Source: Hymenobacter plasmatis (lineage in GTDB: Bacteria > Bacteroidota > Bacteroidia > Cytophagales > Hymenobacteraceae). Taken from it: a DNA stretch of 64,000 nucleotides. The position numbers were made by a program, and so were the translations under genes. Position 1 is the first letter of the stretch, and every line of letters begins with the position of its first letter. The stretch is from positions 1 through 64,000 of the forward strand of contig NZ_JAJFAW010000022.1 of assembly GCF_020711255.1 (NCBI RefSeq), read 5' to 3'. The notes below the pieces were generated by a model. That model was not told the origin of the DNA. It saw nothing but the letters and a program-made list of their open reading frames with translations, and ran no database searches. This document shows positions 7,337-16,484 of this stretch, piece by piece.

Positions 7337-9808
7337 CTATTTCACGACAAGCGCTGCCGTCCCGCGCATGGGTGCGCCGTTGGCATTCAGCCCTTCGGCC
7401 GTGGCCTGGAAGGCTCCGGTGGCATCGGAGGTGAAGAAGTTGAGCTGAGCCTGGCCCGTGGCATCGGTGCGGACTTCGGGGGCCCAGTACAGGGTGGTGT
7501 AGCGCGGGTCGGGCGCGGTGGTGGCGGTAGCGGCCTCGTAGCGCGGGGCATAAAATTCGCGGGCCCGGTAATAGCCGGGCACCTGCACGGATAGCACCCC
7601 GGTGCGCGCGGCTGCAAACGTGGCCATGGGGTCGGCTCGATTTATTGAGCTGGCCTGGCGCGAGTGCAGCGCGATAACGCCCCCGTAGGCTTTGGTGCCA
7701 AACAAGCCAGCCGCACTTTGATTCAGCACGTCGATGGTTTGGATTTCCTGCACGGGGTAGGAGGCAAAAACATCGGCCGGTACGATGGCGCCGTCAATCA
7801 GGAACAGCGGCTCAACAAGCCGGTAGTTGTCGCCAATGGTCGCGGCTGCGCGAATGTTGACCGTATTGCCCGATACGGCAACGCCCGCCACCCGGCCCTG
7901 CAGGTATTGCAGCACGGTGCGGCTATCGCCCACTTTCAAATCGCCCACTTGCAGGACCACCGCATTGCGGGTAGTGTAAGTGCGCGTGGCGTCGTCGGCC
8001 GGCACGTTGGCCTTCTTGCCCCGCACGTTCACGTTGCCGAGTACAATGGACTTTCCGGGGTTGAGCTGGTAGCGTTGTTCCAGGGTGCGTTGCTGCTGGC
8101 TGCTGCGCACGTACTCGGCTAAGGCCGCCGGAGTGTGGTGCAAGGCATTAGGCAGCAGTACCTCAAACGGCGGCGGGGCCAATAAGCGGATGGTGAGCTC
8201 GTGCTCGCCCTTGGCGGGCAGCGCGCGCAGCATCACGTGCGTGGTATCGAGTCCGTCGAGGCCGTGAAACCGGAAGTGGCCGGTGGCATCGGTCAGCATC
8301 TGGGCTTCACGCGTGGGGCTGGCCTGCATATAGGCCACTTGGTGCGCGGCCGCGGGCTGATTGGGCCCCGTGAGCACCTGCCCGCTCACGCTCAGGCCTT
8401 GTTCCAGCGCAAACTCCCGCCCGGGAAGCTGGCCGGCCAGCAGCTCTTTCCACACAAAGCGCCGCCAGCCCTGCGTGAGCAGCAGGTCGTTGAGGGCCTG
8501 ACGGTATTCCGACGTCTGGGAATCGCGGAAGTAGTAGCCGGGGTCTTCTACCACGCCGCCCAGGTCGGAGGTCAGCAGCAGGTGCGAGGCGATGGTGGGG
8601 CCCTGGCCAATGGTCGGGGTTTGGGTGGTCACGGCTACCGAAAACTGGCCCGCCACCGGCTGGCCGGCGGCGTCGGTGGCCGTTAGGCGCAGGCGCACGG
8701 CTTCGTGCGGGGCGTACGTGGGCTTGTCGGGCGCGAGCGTCAGGCGAACGCCGGGCGGGTTGGGCACAAACACCAGCCGCTCGCACTGGGCCGTTCCTTG
8801 CTCATCGAAGAGGGTAATGTGGGCCAGGCCGGGCAAAAACTTGCCTTTCGGCAACCGCGCCGTGATGGCCACCGCGCCGCTTAGGGGCATCTGGGCCGCG
8901 TACGCCACCTTGCCGCGCACCTGTGCCAGCAGCAGTGCGGGGCCGGCGGCAGTGGTGCCGGGCGCCAGCTTCCGCTGCATCACGACCACAAACTCTTCGG
9001 CCGTTTCGCTCACGCGCAGGCTGTAGCCCGAGGGCTGGCTGGCCGGCAGCGGGTATTCGGCTTTCGAGTCGGTGGACGATGACACGATGGCCCGGTACTG
9101 CTGCCCCGGCGCCGGTAGGAGTCGGAAAGAGCCCATGCCCAGGTGACGGGTGCTAAAAGTGGCCACGGGCCGGTTCTGGGCATCTACCACGGTGCCCTGC
9201 AAGGCTACGCCGTGGCCGCTCCCGTCCACGGCCTTAAATCCCACCTCGCTTTCGATTCCCTCCACCAGGTTGCCGCCCTCCGGGAAAAACTGCACATCGC
9301 GGGTAATTGCTTTGGCCGTAGCGGCAGCCGCTGCGGCGCGACTGCTGGCCCCGCCAAGGACCACCAGCGGACGGGTGAAGAAGAAGGCCGCTCCGGCGTT
9401 GCGCATCCAGCTGGTATAAGCGCGCAGCTGGTAAGTGCCCATGGGCAGGGAGTCGGGCAAGGCTAGGTCGCCGTGGGCCAGCCCTCCCTGCAGGCGCAAG
9501 GTGCGCTGGGCCACCAAGCCCTGCTGCTCCGATAGCAAGTCCACGTAAAGCACTTTGCTGAGCGTATCCGGGCGGTGGGTATCGGCTTCTACCACGTAGG
9601 CCTTAAACCAGACGGTTTCGCCCCGGGCGTAGAAAGGCCGGTCGAGGTGCAGGTAGGCTTTCTCCGGCAGCGAGGTGCCGTAGAAATTAACCAGGCTTTT
9701 GACAATGCGCTGAAAGGCGCCGTCCTCGGCCGGGAACTGGAACGCCGACCCGGCCAGGAGCAGCAGGCACGCGCAAAGCCCGCCCAGCCGACGGTGAGTA
9801 CTTGACAT
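7337..9808 (-). CDS. MG2-like/TonB-dependent receptor plug-domain protein
   Basis: An 823-residue exported protein. After a signal peptide (CACLLLLAGSAFQ), EKAYLHLDRPFYARGETVWFKAYV, quoted here only by its core YLHLDRPFYARGETVWFKA, is the alpha-2-macroglobulin MG2-like domain common in Bacteroidota. Several beta-sandwich segments follow, including a carboxypeptidase-regulatory-like part near AAHQVAYMQASPT. The C-terminal 200 residues contain a TonB plug domain (VLQYLQGRVAGVAVSGN, then FLIDGAIVPADVFASYPVQEIQTIDVL and GGVIALHSR). No 22-strand barrel follows, so it cannot be a complete receptor; it is more likely an envelope assembly or binding protein. The start is set at MSSTHRR (9808), which directly precedes the signal peptide. 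Confidence 0.85.
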   Translation of the reverse strand: MSSTHRRLGGLCACLLLLAGSAFQFPAEDGAFQRIVKSLVNFYGTSLPEKAYLHLDRPFYARGETVWFKAYVVEADTHRPDTLSKVLYVDLLSEQQGLVAQRTLRLQGGLAHGDLALPDSLPMGTYQLRAYTSWMRNAGAAFFFTRPLVVLGGASSRAAAAAATAKAITRDVQFFPEGGNLVEGIESEVGFKAVDGSGHGVALQGTVVDAQNRPVATFSTRHLGMGSFRLLPAPGQQYRAIVSSSTDSKAEYPLPASQPSGYSLRVSETAEEFVVVMQRKLAPGTTAAGPALLLAQVRGKVAYAAQMPLSGAVAITARLPKGKFLPGLAHITLFDEQGTAQCERLVFVPNPPGVRLTLAPDKPTYAPHEAVRLRLTATDAAGQPVAGQFSVAVTTQTPTIGQGPTIASHLLLTSDLGGVVEDPGYYFRDSQTSEYRQALNDLLLTQGWRRFVWKELLAGQLPGREFALEQGLSVSGQVLTGPNQPAAAHQVAYMQASPTREAQMLTDATGHFRFHGLDGLDTTHVMLRALPAKGEHELTIRLLAPPPFEVLLPNALHHTPAALAEYVRSSQQQRTLEQRYQLNPGKSIVLGNVNVRGKKANVPADDATRTYTTRNAVVLQVGDLKVGDSRTVLQYLQGRVAGVAVSGNTVNIRAAATIGDNYRLVEPLFLIDGAIVPADVFASYPVQEIQTIDVLNQSAAGLFGTKAYGGVIALHSRQASSINRADPMATFAAARTGVLSVQVPGYYRAREFYAPRYEAATATTAPDPRYTTLYWAPEVRTDATGQAQLNFFTSDATGAFQATAEGLNANGAPMRGTAALVVK

Positions 9809-9951
9809 AGGTAGAGACGAGAAGGATGAATAAAGGTAGAAGCCGCCAGAACCCTTCTTCCGGCTGCCAAGCTGGGAGCAATACCCGACGGCCGTCAAGT
9901 TAGGAAAAAGGTGTATACTAGCAGCTAAATACTCCTATTTCTACTAAACCC

Positions 9952-11199
9952 GTGCGCCTCTTTACAGCTCAACTTTTCCTGCTGCTGGCCGTGGTGCTGG
10001 GGCAGCTCCCGGCCCAGGCCCAGGTAAAGCTCGACGGGCAGGTGCGCGACGCCCGCACGCAGAAGCCGTTGGCGTACGCGAGCGTGTTTCTGGCCAATAC
10101 CACCTACGGCACCACCACCGATTCGACGGGCCATTTCCAGCTGGCGGGCCTGCCGGGCGGGCGGTACGAGTTTATGGTGTCGTACGTGGGCTACCTGCTG
10201 TACACCAAAACGGTGGACCTGCAGCAGGCGGCCACGGTCGTGGCCAGCCTGGAGCCGGCCCCCGCGCAACTCGGCGAGGTGGTGGTGCGGCCCACCAAAA
10301 ACCGGCCCGGCGATTTTCAGAAGTTCATGAGGCAGTTTTTGGGCAACAGCACCCTGTCCCGGCAATGCCGCATCGAAAACCCGCAGGACGTGGTGGTGGT
10401 CTTCGATGAGAAGCGCCAGGAGCTATTTGCCGTGGCGCCCCACAACCTGCAGGTGATAAACCAGGCGTTGGGCTACCGCATTACTTACCACAACTTTGAC
10501 TTCAAAGTCTACTACCGGGCCAACCGGTGCGAGTTCGTCTCGGCGCCCCGGTTCGAGGAGCTGAAGAGCACCGATGCCAAGCAGCAAAGGCGCTGGGAAG
10601 AAAACCGCCGCTTGGCTTACGCCGGCTCGTTTCCGCACTTTCTGCGCAGCGTGCTCGACCAGCGCGTGGAGGAGGAAGGCTTCCTGGTGCGGGCCATGGT
10701 GAGCGAGCCCAACTCGGCCCAGGCGCAGGCGCGGGTGGCCGCAGCCGGCGACTCGCTGGCGCAAGTGCTCACGCCCGAGCCGGGGGTGCTCACCCGCATC
10801 TACAAGCAGCCGCTGAGCGCCGCGCAAATTCGCTCCGTGGATGCCAAATCCGGCCGCGTGAAGCTGAAATACCCGTACGATGGCCTGCAGGTCACGTATC
10901 AAAACGAGCGGCCCGATGCCGTGTATGCCGCGCACATGGCAATCTTGCGCCGCAACCAGATGATGGAGTCTGCCGAAAAACGCTGGGCCGCCAAGAGCCA
11001 AACCGCGCTGGGCCGGCAGGTGGCGTATGAGTCCACCCTGGAAGTATCGGCACTGCAGCTCCTGGGCCCGGAAGCGTGGATTTTGCCGACTGGTCACCTC
11101 ACCAATCCGCTTAGCATCAAGGTGGACGGTTATTGGGGCTTTGAAAAAGAAGGCGAAGCCTTGCCGCTGGACTATACGCCGCCGCCCTTGCTCAAGTAG
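9952..11199 (+). CDS. Carboxypeptidase-regulatory-like domain (CarboxypepD_reg-like) secreted protein
   Basis: A 415-residue exported protein beginning at GTG 9952 with signal peptide MRLFTAQLFLLLAVVLGQLP up to AQA. Residues 25-105 form the CarboxypepD_reg-like beta-sandwich (LDGQVRDARTQKPLAYASVF, TTDSTGHFQLAGLPGGRYEF), the module found at the N-terminus of SusC-like receptors. The remaining 300 residues are unlike SusC: no plug or barrel is visible, matching a group of Bacteroidota envelope proteins with this module alone. The gene is divergent from the plug-domain protein at 7337-9808 (143 bases between), so the two may be co-regulated. Confidence 0.8.
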   Translation: MRLFTAQLFLLLAVVLGQLPAQAQVKLDGQVRDARTQKPLAYASVFLANTTYGTTTDSTGHFQLAGLPGGRYEFMVSYVGYLLYTKTVDLQQAATVVASLEPAPAQLGEVVVRPTKNRPGDFQKFMRQFLGNSTLSRQCRIENPQDVVVVFDEKRQELFAVAPHNLQVINQALGYRITYHNFDFKVYYRANRCEFVSAPRFEELKSTDAKQQRRWEENRRLAYAGSFPHFLRSVLDQRVEEEGFLVRAMVSEPNSAQAQARVAAAGDSLAQVLTPEPGVLTRIYKQPLSAAQIRSVDAKSGRVKLKYPYDGLQVTYQNERPDAVYAAHMAILRRNQMMESAEKRWAAKSQTALGRQVAYESTLEVSALQLLGPEAWILPTGHLTNPLSIKVDGYWGFEKEGEALPLDYTPPPLLK

Positions 11200-11226
11200 C
11201 CAGCGCCCCGCCTGCACTATTCCGAG

Positions 11227-12414
11227 CTACCAGCGCAGCGACCACGAGGCGCCCGTGAAGGGGCCGTAGTTGTAGGGCGAAAAGTTGCCCTGCCGGTACC
11301 AGGGCTTGCGCCGCGGCATGGTCTGGAAGCCAGTGCCGTGAGCAGCCGGGTCCTGCAGCGGCTCCACGCGGGTGCGACCGTTGCGCACGGCAATTTTGGC
11401 AAACGCGTAGCCCAGGGCAATACCGATGGGGTAGTCGCTGGCCCAATGCACGCCGTTGTTGAGCATGGAGTAGCCCAACAGGCCCATCAGTGAGTAGCCC
11501 AGGGGGCGAATGAAGTGGTACTCGGGGTAGTTGTCGGCGATGACCGTGACCGTGGCCATGGCCGTGGCCAGGTGGCCGGTGGGGAAGGCGTCGTAGTTGG
11601 GCACGAAGTGCTGGTAGCGGTCGTACGACGGAAACAGGTGCCACTCGCCGCGGTCTTTGGTGGCCACGTAGGGGCTCTGGCGGCCGGTGAGGCGCTTGAG
11701 CGTCTGGATGACCAGGCCGGTGCTGAATATGGCCTCGCCGAGCTCGCTGGACGTGCGCAGGGCGCGGTTGTCTTTCTTAATGCCGCCGTAAATCCAGAAG
11801 CTGCTGGCCACAGTGAGGTGCGTCCAGCCATCGCCGAGAAAGTAGAACGAGCTGTTCAGGTTATCGGGCACGTTGAACTCGAACGGCAGGTTGGCGGTGC
11901 CGATGTGGAAGGGGATGTACACCAGCGTCTTCTGGGTGCTGGCCTCCTTCAGCCCCACATAGCGGCCGAACTGCTGCGCGGCATCCGTGATGGCCTGGTC
12001 GGCCGTCCACAGCACCAGGGAGCTCACGGCCAGGCCCATGAACGTGCGGGTATTGTCTTTGCGGAAGGCATAGCCCGGAAACTGGCCCAGGTCACGCGGG
12101 ATGTGCAGCAGCCAGCTAAAGGGGCGGGGCTTCTCGTAGTGCCACGTCACGCCGGGCGCCACGGTGTAGTCGGAGATGCGGCCCTGCGCGTTCCGGGCGT
12201 GCGGCCCCAGCGTATCGGCTGCGGCCAGCGGCACGGCGGTTGTGGCCGGCACGCCGGGGCGGTGGGCCTTGGCCAGGGTGGTATCCGCAGGAGCGGGGGC
12301 CGAGGTGGTGCTGGTGCAGGTGGTGTCCGGGCCGCCGATGGTCAGGCGGGTTGAGCTGGCAAAACTGGGGGAGATAGAAAGCAGACTGAAAAAAAGCGCA
12401 ACAAACAGCCGCAT
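11227..12414 (-). CDS. PAP2 superfamily phosphatase, envelope-located
   Basis: A 395-residue protein with signal peptide MRLFVALFFSLLSISPSFAS, a Thr/Pro/Ala-rich linker, and a C-terminal PAP2 domain of acid phosphatase/lipid phosphatase type. Motif 1 appears as LKRLTGRQSPY, where the usual Arg-Pro pair is Ser-Pro; motif 2 as FPTGHLATAMA with the catalytic His; motif 3 as GVHWASDYPIG with the nucleophile His and its Asp. Likely substrates are undecaprenyl pyrophosphate, lipid A or phospholipid phosphates; the sequence does not decide. ATG 12414 gives a clean signal peptide; the frame from 12609 does not. Confidence 0.85.
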   Translation of the reverse strand: MRLFVALFFSLLSISPSFASSTRLTIGGPDTTCTSTTSAPAPADTTLAKAHRPGVPATTAVPLAAADTLGPHARNAQGRISDYTVAPGVTWHYEKPRPFSWLLHIPRDLGQFPGYAFRKDNTRTFMGLAVSSLVLWTADQAITDAAQQFGRYVGLKEASTQKTLVYIPFHIGTANLPFEFNVPDNLNSSFYFLGDGWTHLTVASSFWIYGGIKKDNRALRTSSELGEAIFSTGLVIQTLKRLTGRQSPYVATKDRGEWHLFPSYDRYQHFVPNYDAFPTGHLATAMATVTVIADNYPEYHFIRPLGYSLMGLLGYSMLNNGVHWASDYPIGIALGYAFAKIAVRNGRTRVEPLQDPAAHGTGFQTMPRRKPWYRQGNFSPYNYGPFTGASWSLRW

Positions 12415-12544
12415 GGCGCAGCGAGGATAATAACAGTTCACGGAAAAAGTAACGGTAAATACAGCAGGCTGCCCCGGGATAAAACGTGGGGCGAGGGGTA
12501 GCAAAAGGGTTAAGATGGCGAGCCGGTGCTCGCAGGGCAAGACA

Positions 12545-12552
12545 CAAAGGTA
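12545..12552 (-). promoter_or_regulatory. Bacteroidota-type -7 box for the PAP2 gene
   Basis: The minus strand reads TACCTTTG, matching TAnnTTTG, 131 bases upstream of the PAP2 start codon. The -33 element is not clear. Confidence 0.35.
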
Positions 12553-12687
12553 ACACCGGCACGGCGCTGGCCGAATGCCCCGCCACTGCCACGCGCGCAG
12601 ACGGCCCACGACCCGGAATATTGCAAGCCCGGCGTATCTTTAAGCGAGCCAGTACCGCGGTGGTTGGCCAGCTGCTCTTTTCTGCCC

Positions 12688-14154
12688 ATGCAACCTGCTG
12701 TTTCAGTGCCCCACTCCGTTCCCGCTGCGGCGGCTTCGCCGGAGCCGGCGAACGCGTTTCAAGCCCAGTTTGATGCCCTGCGGCAGCAGGCGCCCGCGCT
12801 GCGCCGCCAAGACGTGGCCGCCCGCCGGGCCCGCCTGCAGAAGCTCAGCAACTGGCTGCACGCCAACCGCACGGCCATTCAGGACGCCCTGTACGCTGAT
12901 TTCCGCAAGCCGGCAGCCGAAACCGACATGACCGAAATCTGGACGTCGCTGGTAGAGCTGAAGCACACCGTGAAGCACCTGAAGCGGTGGATGGCGCCGC
13001 GCCGGGTGGGCGTATCACTAGCGCTGCTGGGCACCCGCTCGTGGGTGCAGGTGGAGCCCAAGGGCGTGGTGCTCATTATCTCGCCCTGGAACTACCCGTT
13101 TTACCTGGCCGTGGGGCCTTTGATATCCGCCATTGCGGCCGGCAACGCGGTAGTCATCAAACCCGCCGAGCAAACGCCCGCCACCTCGGCGCTGCTGCAG
13201 CGTCTGTGCGAAGACCTGTTTCAGCCCAACGAGGTGCTGCTGCTGCAGGGCGACAAGGAAGTGGCCACCGAACTGCTCAAACTGCCCTGGGACCACATTT
13301 TCTTCACCGGCAGCCCCGAGGTAGGCAAAATTGTGATGCGCGCCGCCGCCTGCCACCTCAGCGGCCTCACCCTGGAGCTAGGTGGCAAGAACCCCGCCGT
13401 GGTGGATGAGACAGCTAACCTGCGCGACGCGGCGGAGAAAATCGTGTGGGGCAAGTTCCTCAACAACGGCCAGACCTGCGTAGCGCCCGATTACCTGCTG
13501 GTGCAGGAAAGCGTGCAGCCGGCCCTGCTCACGGAGCTGGCCGCCGCCATTCAGCGCGCTTACAACCCGAACGGCGCCGGGATTCAGCAATCGGATTCGC
13601 TGGCCCGGGTCGTGAACCAGCACCATTTCGCCCGCCTGGCCGGCCTGCTCGAAGACGCCCAGACCCGCGGCGCCACGGTGGTGGCCGGCGGCACCGTCGA
13701 TGCCTCGCAGAACTACATCGAGCCCACTATTCTGACCAACGTGCCGGCCGGCGCCCGCATTCTGGAAGAGGAGATTTTCGGCCCGCTCTTGCCCGTACTC
13801 ACGTTTAAAAATCTGAGCGAAACCGCCAAGTACATCAACGCCCGGCTCAAGCCCCTGGCTCAATACGTTTTCTCAGGCAACGCCGAAAACCGCCGCTACT
13901 TGCTGGAAAACATCTCCGCCGGCGGCGCGGGCGTCAACGAAACCGTGCTCCACTTCGCGCACCCCGAGCTGCCCACCGGCGGCGTGGGCAACAGCGGCCT
14001 GGGCAAGGCCCACGGCCACTCGGGCTTCCTGGCATTCAGCAACGAAAAAGGGGTGATGCGCCAGCGCGTGGGCTTCACGGGCATCAAGGCCATGTACCCA
14101 CCCTACACCCCGCGGGTTCGCCAGCTAATATCCTTGTTGGTGAAACATTTGTAA
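12688..14154 (+). CDS. Aldehyde dehydrogenase family protein (class 3/fatty aldehyde type)
   Basis: A 488-residue NAD(P)-dependent aldehyde dehydrogenase. SPWNYPFYLAVGPLISAIAA and KPAEQTPATS are the cofactor-binding motifs; LELGGKNPAVV carries the general base Glu230 and NNGQTCVAPDYLL the nucleophile Cys264. Length, the absence of a long N-terminal arm, and the FFTGSPEVGKIVMRAAA pattern match class 3/fatty aldehyde dehydrogenases such as AlkH/YwdH. The hydrophobic end (VRQLISLLVKHL) could associate with membranes. Substrates are probably medium- or long-chain aldehydes. ATG 12688 follows the divergent promoter region shared with the PAP2 gene. The 3' end converges with the lipoprotein at 14175. 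Confidence 0.92.
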   Translation: MQPAVSVPHSVPAAAASPEPANAFQAQFDALRQQAPALRRQDVAARRARLQKLSNWLHANRTAIQDALYADFRKPAAETDMTEIWTSLVELKHTVKHLKRWMAPRRVGVSLALLGTRSWVQVEPKGVVLIISPWNYPFYLAVGPLISAIAAGNAVVIKPAEQTPATSALLQRLCEDLFQPNEVLLLQGDKEVATELLKLPWDHIFFTGSPEVGKIVMRAAACHLSGLTLELGGKNPAVVDETANLRDAAEKIVWGKFLNNGQTCVAPDYLLVQESVQPALLTELAAAIQRAYNPNGAGIQQSDSLARVVNQHHFARLAGLLEDAQTRGATVVAGGTVDASQNYIEPTILTNVPAGARILEEEIFGPLLPVLTFKNLSETAKYINARLKPLAQYVFSGNAENRRYLLENISAGGAGVNETVLHFAHPELPTGGVGNSGLGKAHGHSGFLAFSNEKGVMRQRVGFTGIKAMYPPYTPRVRQLISLLVKHL

Positions 14155-14174
14155 CGCGGACTTGCGGCGTGGCG

Positions 14175-14585
14175 CTACTTCTGGCGCTGCTGCATCTCGG
14201 CCGCCATCTTGCGCTGATTGACTTGCAGCTGCTTAAATTTTGCGGGACCCAGCACCACGCGTAGCTCTTTCTGCGACTCGATGTTGATGCGTTTCAGCTC
14301 GGCCATGAGCTGGGGCGACTGAGCCGGGAACTTCTCCTTGGCCGCATTGGCCTGGGCCACGGTACCGTTGAGAATGGTGCGGACCCGCAGCGTCTGGTCG
14401 GGGGTGAGCTTGAGCTCGGTGGTCATCACGTCGGCCAGGTCGCGGGCGGCGGTAGGCGGTGTGGGCGAGTCGGGTGTGCGCACCGTTTCAACCACCGGGG
14501 CTTTCTCCCGGTGACGAAATATGGAGCAACTGCCCAATGCTAATCCGGAGGCTAGCAAAAGCGCAGAAAAAGAGGCAAAGCGCAT
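14175..14585 (-). CDS. Small lipoprotein with a helical LTPDQ region
   Basis: A 136-residue predicted lipoprotein: MRFASFSALLLASGLALGSC ends in a lipobox, then a basic and Pro/Thr-rich linker. The C-terminal part (ELKLTPDQTLRVRTIL, ELKRINIESQKELRVVLG, FKQLQVNQRKM) has the spacing of LTXXQ/Spy-like periplasmic helical proteins, which bind unfolded proteins or metals. The assignment is tentative. The open frame upstream to 14777 is not protein-like. The 288 bases to the next gene contain no gene. Confidence 0.75.
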   Translation of the reverse strand: MRFASFSALLLASGLALGSCSIFRHREKAPVVETVRTPDSPTPPTAARDLADVMTTELKLTPDQTLRVRTILNGTVAQANAAKEKFPAQSPQLMAELKRINIESQKELRVVLGPAKFKQLQVNQRKMAAEMQQRQK

Positions 14586-14873
14586 AAGGTGTGGGAATAG
14601 CAATATTCCTACGAGTACGCAAAAACACGTAATTGGGTGCGCATAGGCGCAAAAACCACGGCTGTTAAGCGTGCTTCCGTCCTTGCGCACCGCTCGTAGG
14701 GAAGTTGGGCTGAGCAGCGCAGCAGCTGTGCTCCACCTCGTTGGGCCAGCTAAAGAACCTTCGGGCAGTAAAGGCAACCAGCGCCCGCGCTAGAACACCT
14801 CCAGCGCCTCTAGTGCTTCGAAGGCCGGCTCAACTTGTTTAACTCTGTAGAAACGTTTGGCCAACCTGTGCGC

Positions 14874-16484
14874 TCAGCGACGAAAAACCGTGAGGATGGG
14901 CAGGCCCGCTACGCGGATTTCGTGGATGGGCGTGCCATACGAGGCATCGTAAGCTTCCGGGTGCCAGCGGTACATGCCGAAGAAGTAATCTGCTCGGGCA
15001 TTAGACACAAAACGGAGTCGGGCTTGGTCATTGCTAGGGAGCAGTAGTGCGTTGTTGCTGATAAAAAGTTTTGAATTAAGTGTATCGCTAATGGTAACGT
15101 TACTTCGATTATCATGAGCCAACACCCAAGCTAGCCCGTCGCGAGCCGATATACCCCAATAGTCCCGTTCAAATAAGCTTTCCACAACTGAACCAGGCAG
15201 GAAGCTGAAATAAGCACATTGATATGGGTGGTCGGCCACTTGGCGCGCAATTGTGTGGGCTGTGGCCGCCGCCAGCAAGGCAGCTGCGCCTATTCCCAAT
15301 TGCCGCCGGGCCGAAGCAAGCGGCGCGGTCTGCCAGGCATGGACTCCGGCCGATAGGCCTCGGACGGCTAGTAGCACAAATGCGGGATAAATGAAGTAAA
15401 CATGCCTCCAGCCGTCGTAAACTGCCGAATTATTGAGCGCAATAAAAGCAAGCGGACCCAAGCACCAAGCACCAAAAAGCAGGTCGCTTCTGCCCGCCAC
15501 ATCCTTTATAAACTCCTGTTGGCGTCGTAAGAACTCTCGGAGCGTACTAACTGCGCCCCCCAAGAATAATAGCGTATAGGAAACAGGTGTAGTTACTATC
15601 AACCATACAGAGAGATAATGCCAAGGCAGTCGTTGGCACGATACCATCTTTCCCAGATAAAAAACTTGCATCGTTTGGCGGTAGTGACTATAACTGTTGA
15701 AGCACTCCCAAAGTCGCTGTACAGGTGCATCCCACAAATAAGGCCAGAAAAGTACCACCAATGGGCCTGTTGCGGCCACATAAAGGGCAAGCGTACGGGC
15801 CATCGCCAGCCGCCGACTAGGCTGCGCCCACATTTCAAGTACGCCAAAACATATCGTAAGGACTGGAAGCATTAGGCCCATAATTCGCACGTCGGTAGCC
15901 AGGGCCGTAATCAACGCATGCGTAGCTGCCCGTCCCGCCGTAGGCCGACGCAACAGGCGCGTGAGCGTGAGACCACCTACTGCGAAAAGACTCATGAACA
16001 CCAAATCCTTATAGTTGTAGAACGCCTCAGCGAAAATGCGGGGCGAAAGCACCATTACTACAGCGCTAAGCATTCCCCAGCGCCAGCTACCAAACCGGTC
16101 GGTTCCCAGACGATACACTGCCCAAACCCCAAGGACGAACGTGCCAAAGCACAACAGGTGACGCAGCCAGTAAGCCCCCTGCAGGTTATGGCGGAAAAAG
16201 GCTGTTTCTATCACAGCCATGGGCAATTGAAAAGCTACTCCGTGGTCGGCATCCCGGTAGGTACGTAATTCGGCTAGGCCTGTTAGATGGCGAGTTTCGA
16301 GTAGTTGCGGAGCTATACGTTGTGCCACGTATCGTAAGCTGAGGTAGCCGGCCTCTCTTTCAAGTGGCTCGTCGCAGCCCATGCCGTAGTCGCGGTGCAA
16401 AAGCAGCCCCAGCAGCAGCAAGCCGCCAAAAAACAGCGTGGTGCTTATCCGGCGCGGCGTTATCCAGTTCTTATGTAGTTGCAT
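14874..16484 (-). CDS. Polytopic GT-C-like membrane protein
   Basis: A 536-residue inner-membrane protein with about ten hydrophobic segments. The first periplasmic loop carries GMGCDEPLEREAGY; an acidic pair just after the first membrane helix is the hallmark of GT-C glycosyltransferases (PMT/ArnT type) that use polyprenyl-phosphate sugars. WRHVYFIYPAFVLLA and YQCAYFSFLPGSV also fit that fold. No specific sugar or acceptor can be given. Base composition is somewhat lower in GC than its neighbours. It overlaps the GMC oxidoreductase by 14 bases and has a promoter-like box inside that gene's 3' end. Confidence 0.75.
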   Translation of the reverse strand: MQLHKNWITPRRISTTLFFGGLLLLGLLLHRDYGMGCDEPLEREAGYLSLRYVAQRIAPQLLETRHLTGLAELRTYRDADHGVAFQLPMAVIETAFFRHNLQGAYWLRHLLCFGTFVLGVWAVYRLGTDRFGSWRWGMLSAVVMVLSPRIFAEAFYNYKDLVFMSLFAVGGLTLTRLLRRPTAGRAATHALITALATDVRIMGLMLPVLTICFGVLEMWAQPSRRLAMARTLALYVAATGPLVVLFWPYLWDAPVQRLWECFNSYSHYRQTMQVFYLGKMVSCQRLPWHYLSVWLIVTTPVSYTLLFLGGAVSTLREFLRRQQEFIKDVAGRSDLLFGAWCLGPLAFIALNNSAVYDGWRHVYFIYPAFVLLAVRGLSAGVHAWQTAPLASARRQLGIGAAALLAAATAHTIARQVADHPYQCAYFSFLPGSVVESLFERDYWGISARDGLAWVLAHDNRSNVTISDTLNSKLFISNNALLLPSNDQARLRFVSNARADYFFGMYRWHPEAYDASYGTPIHEIRVAGLPILTVFRR

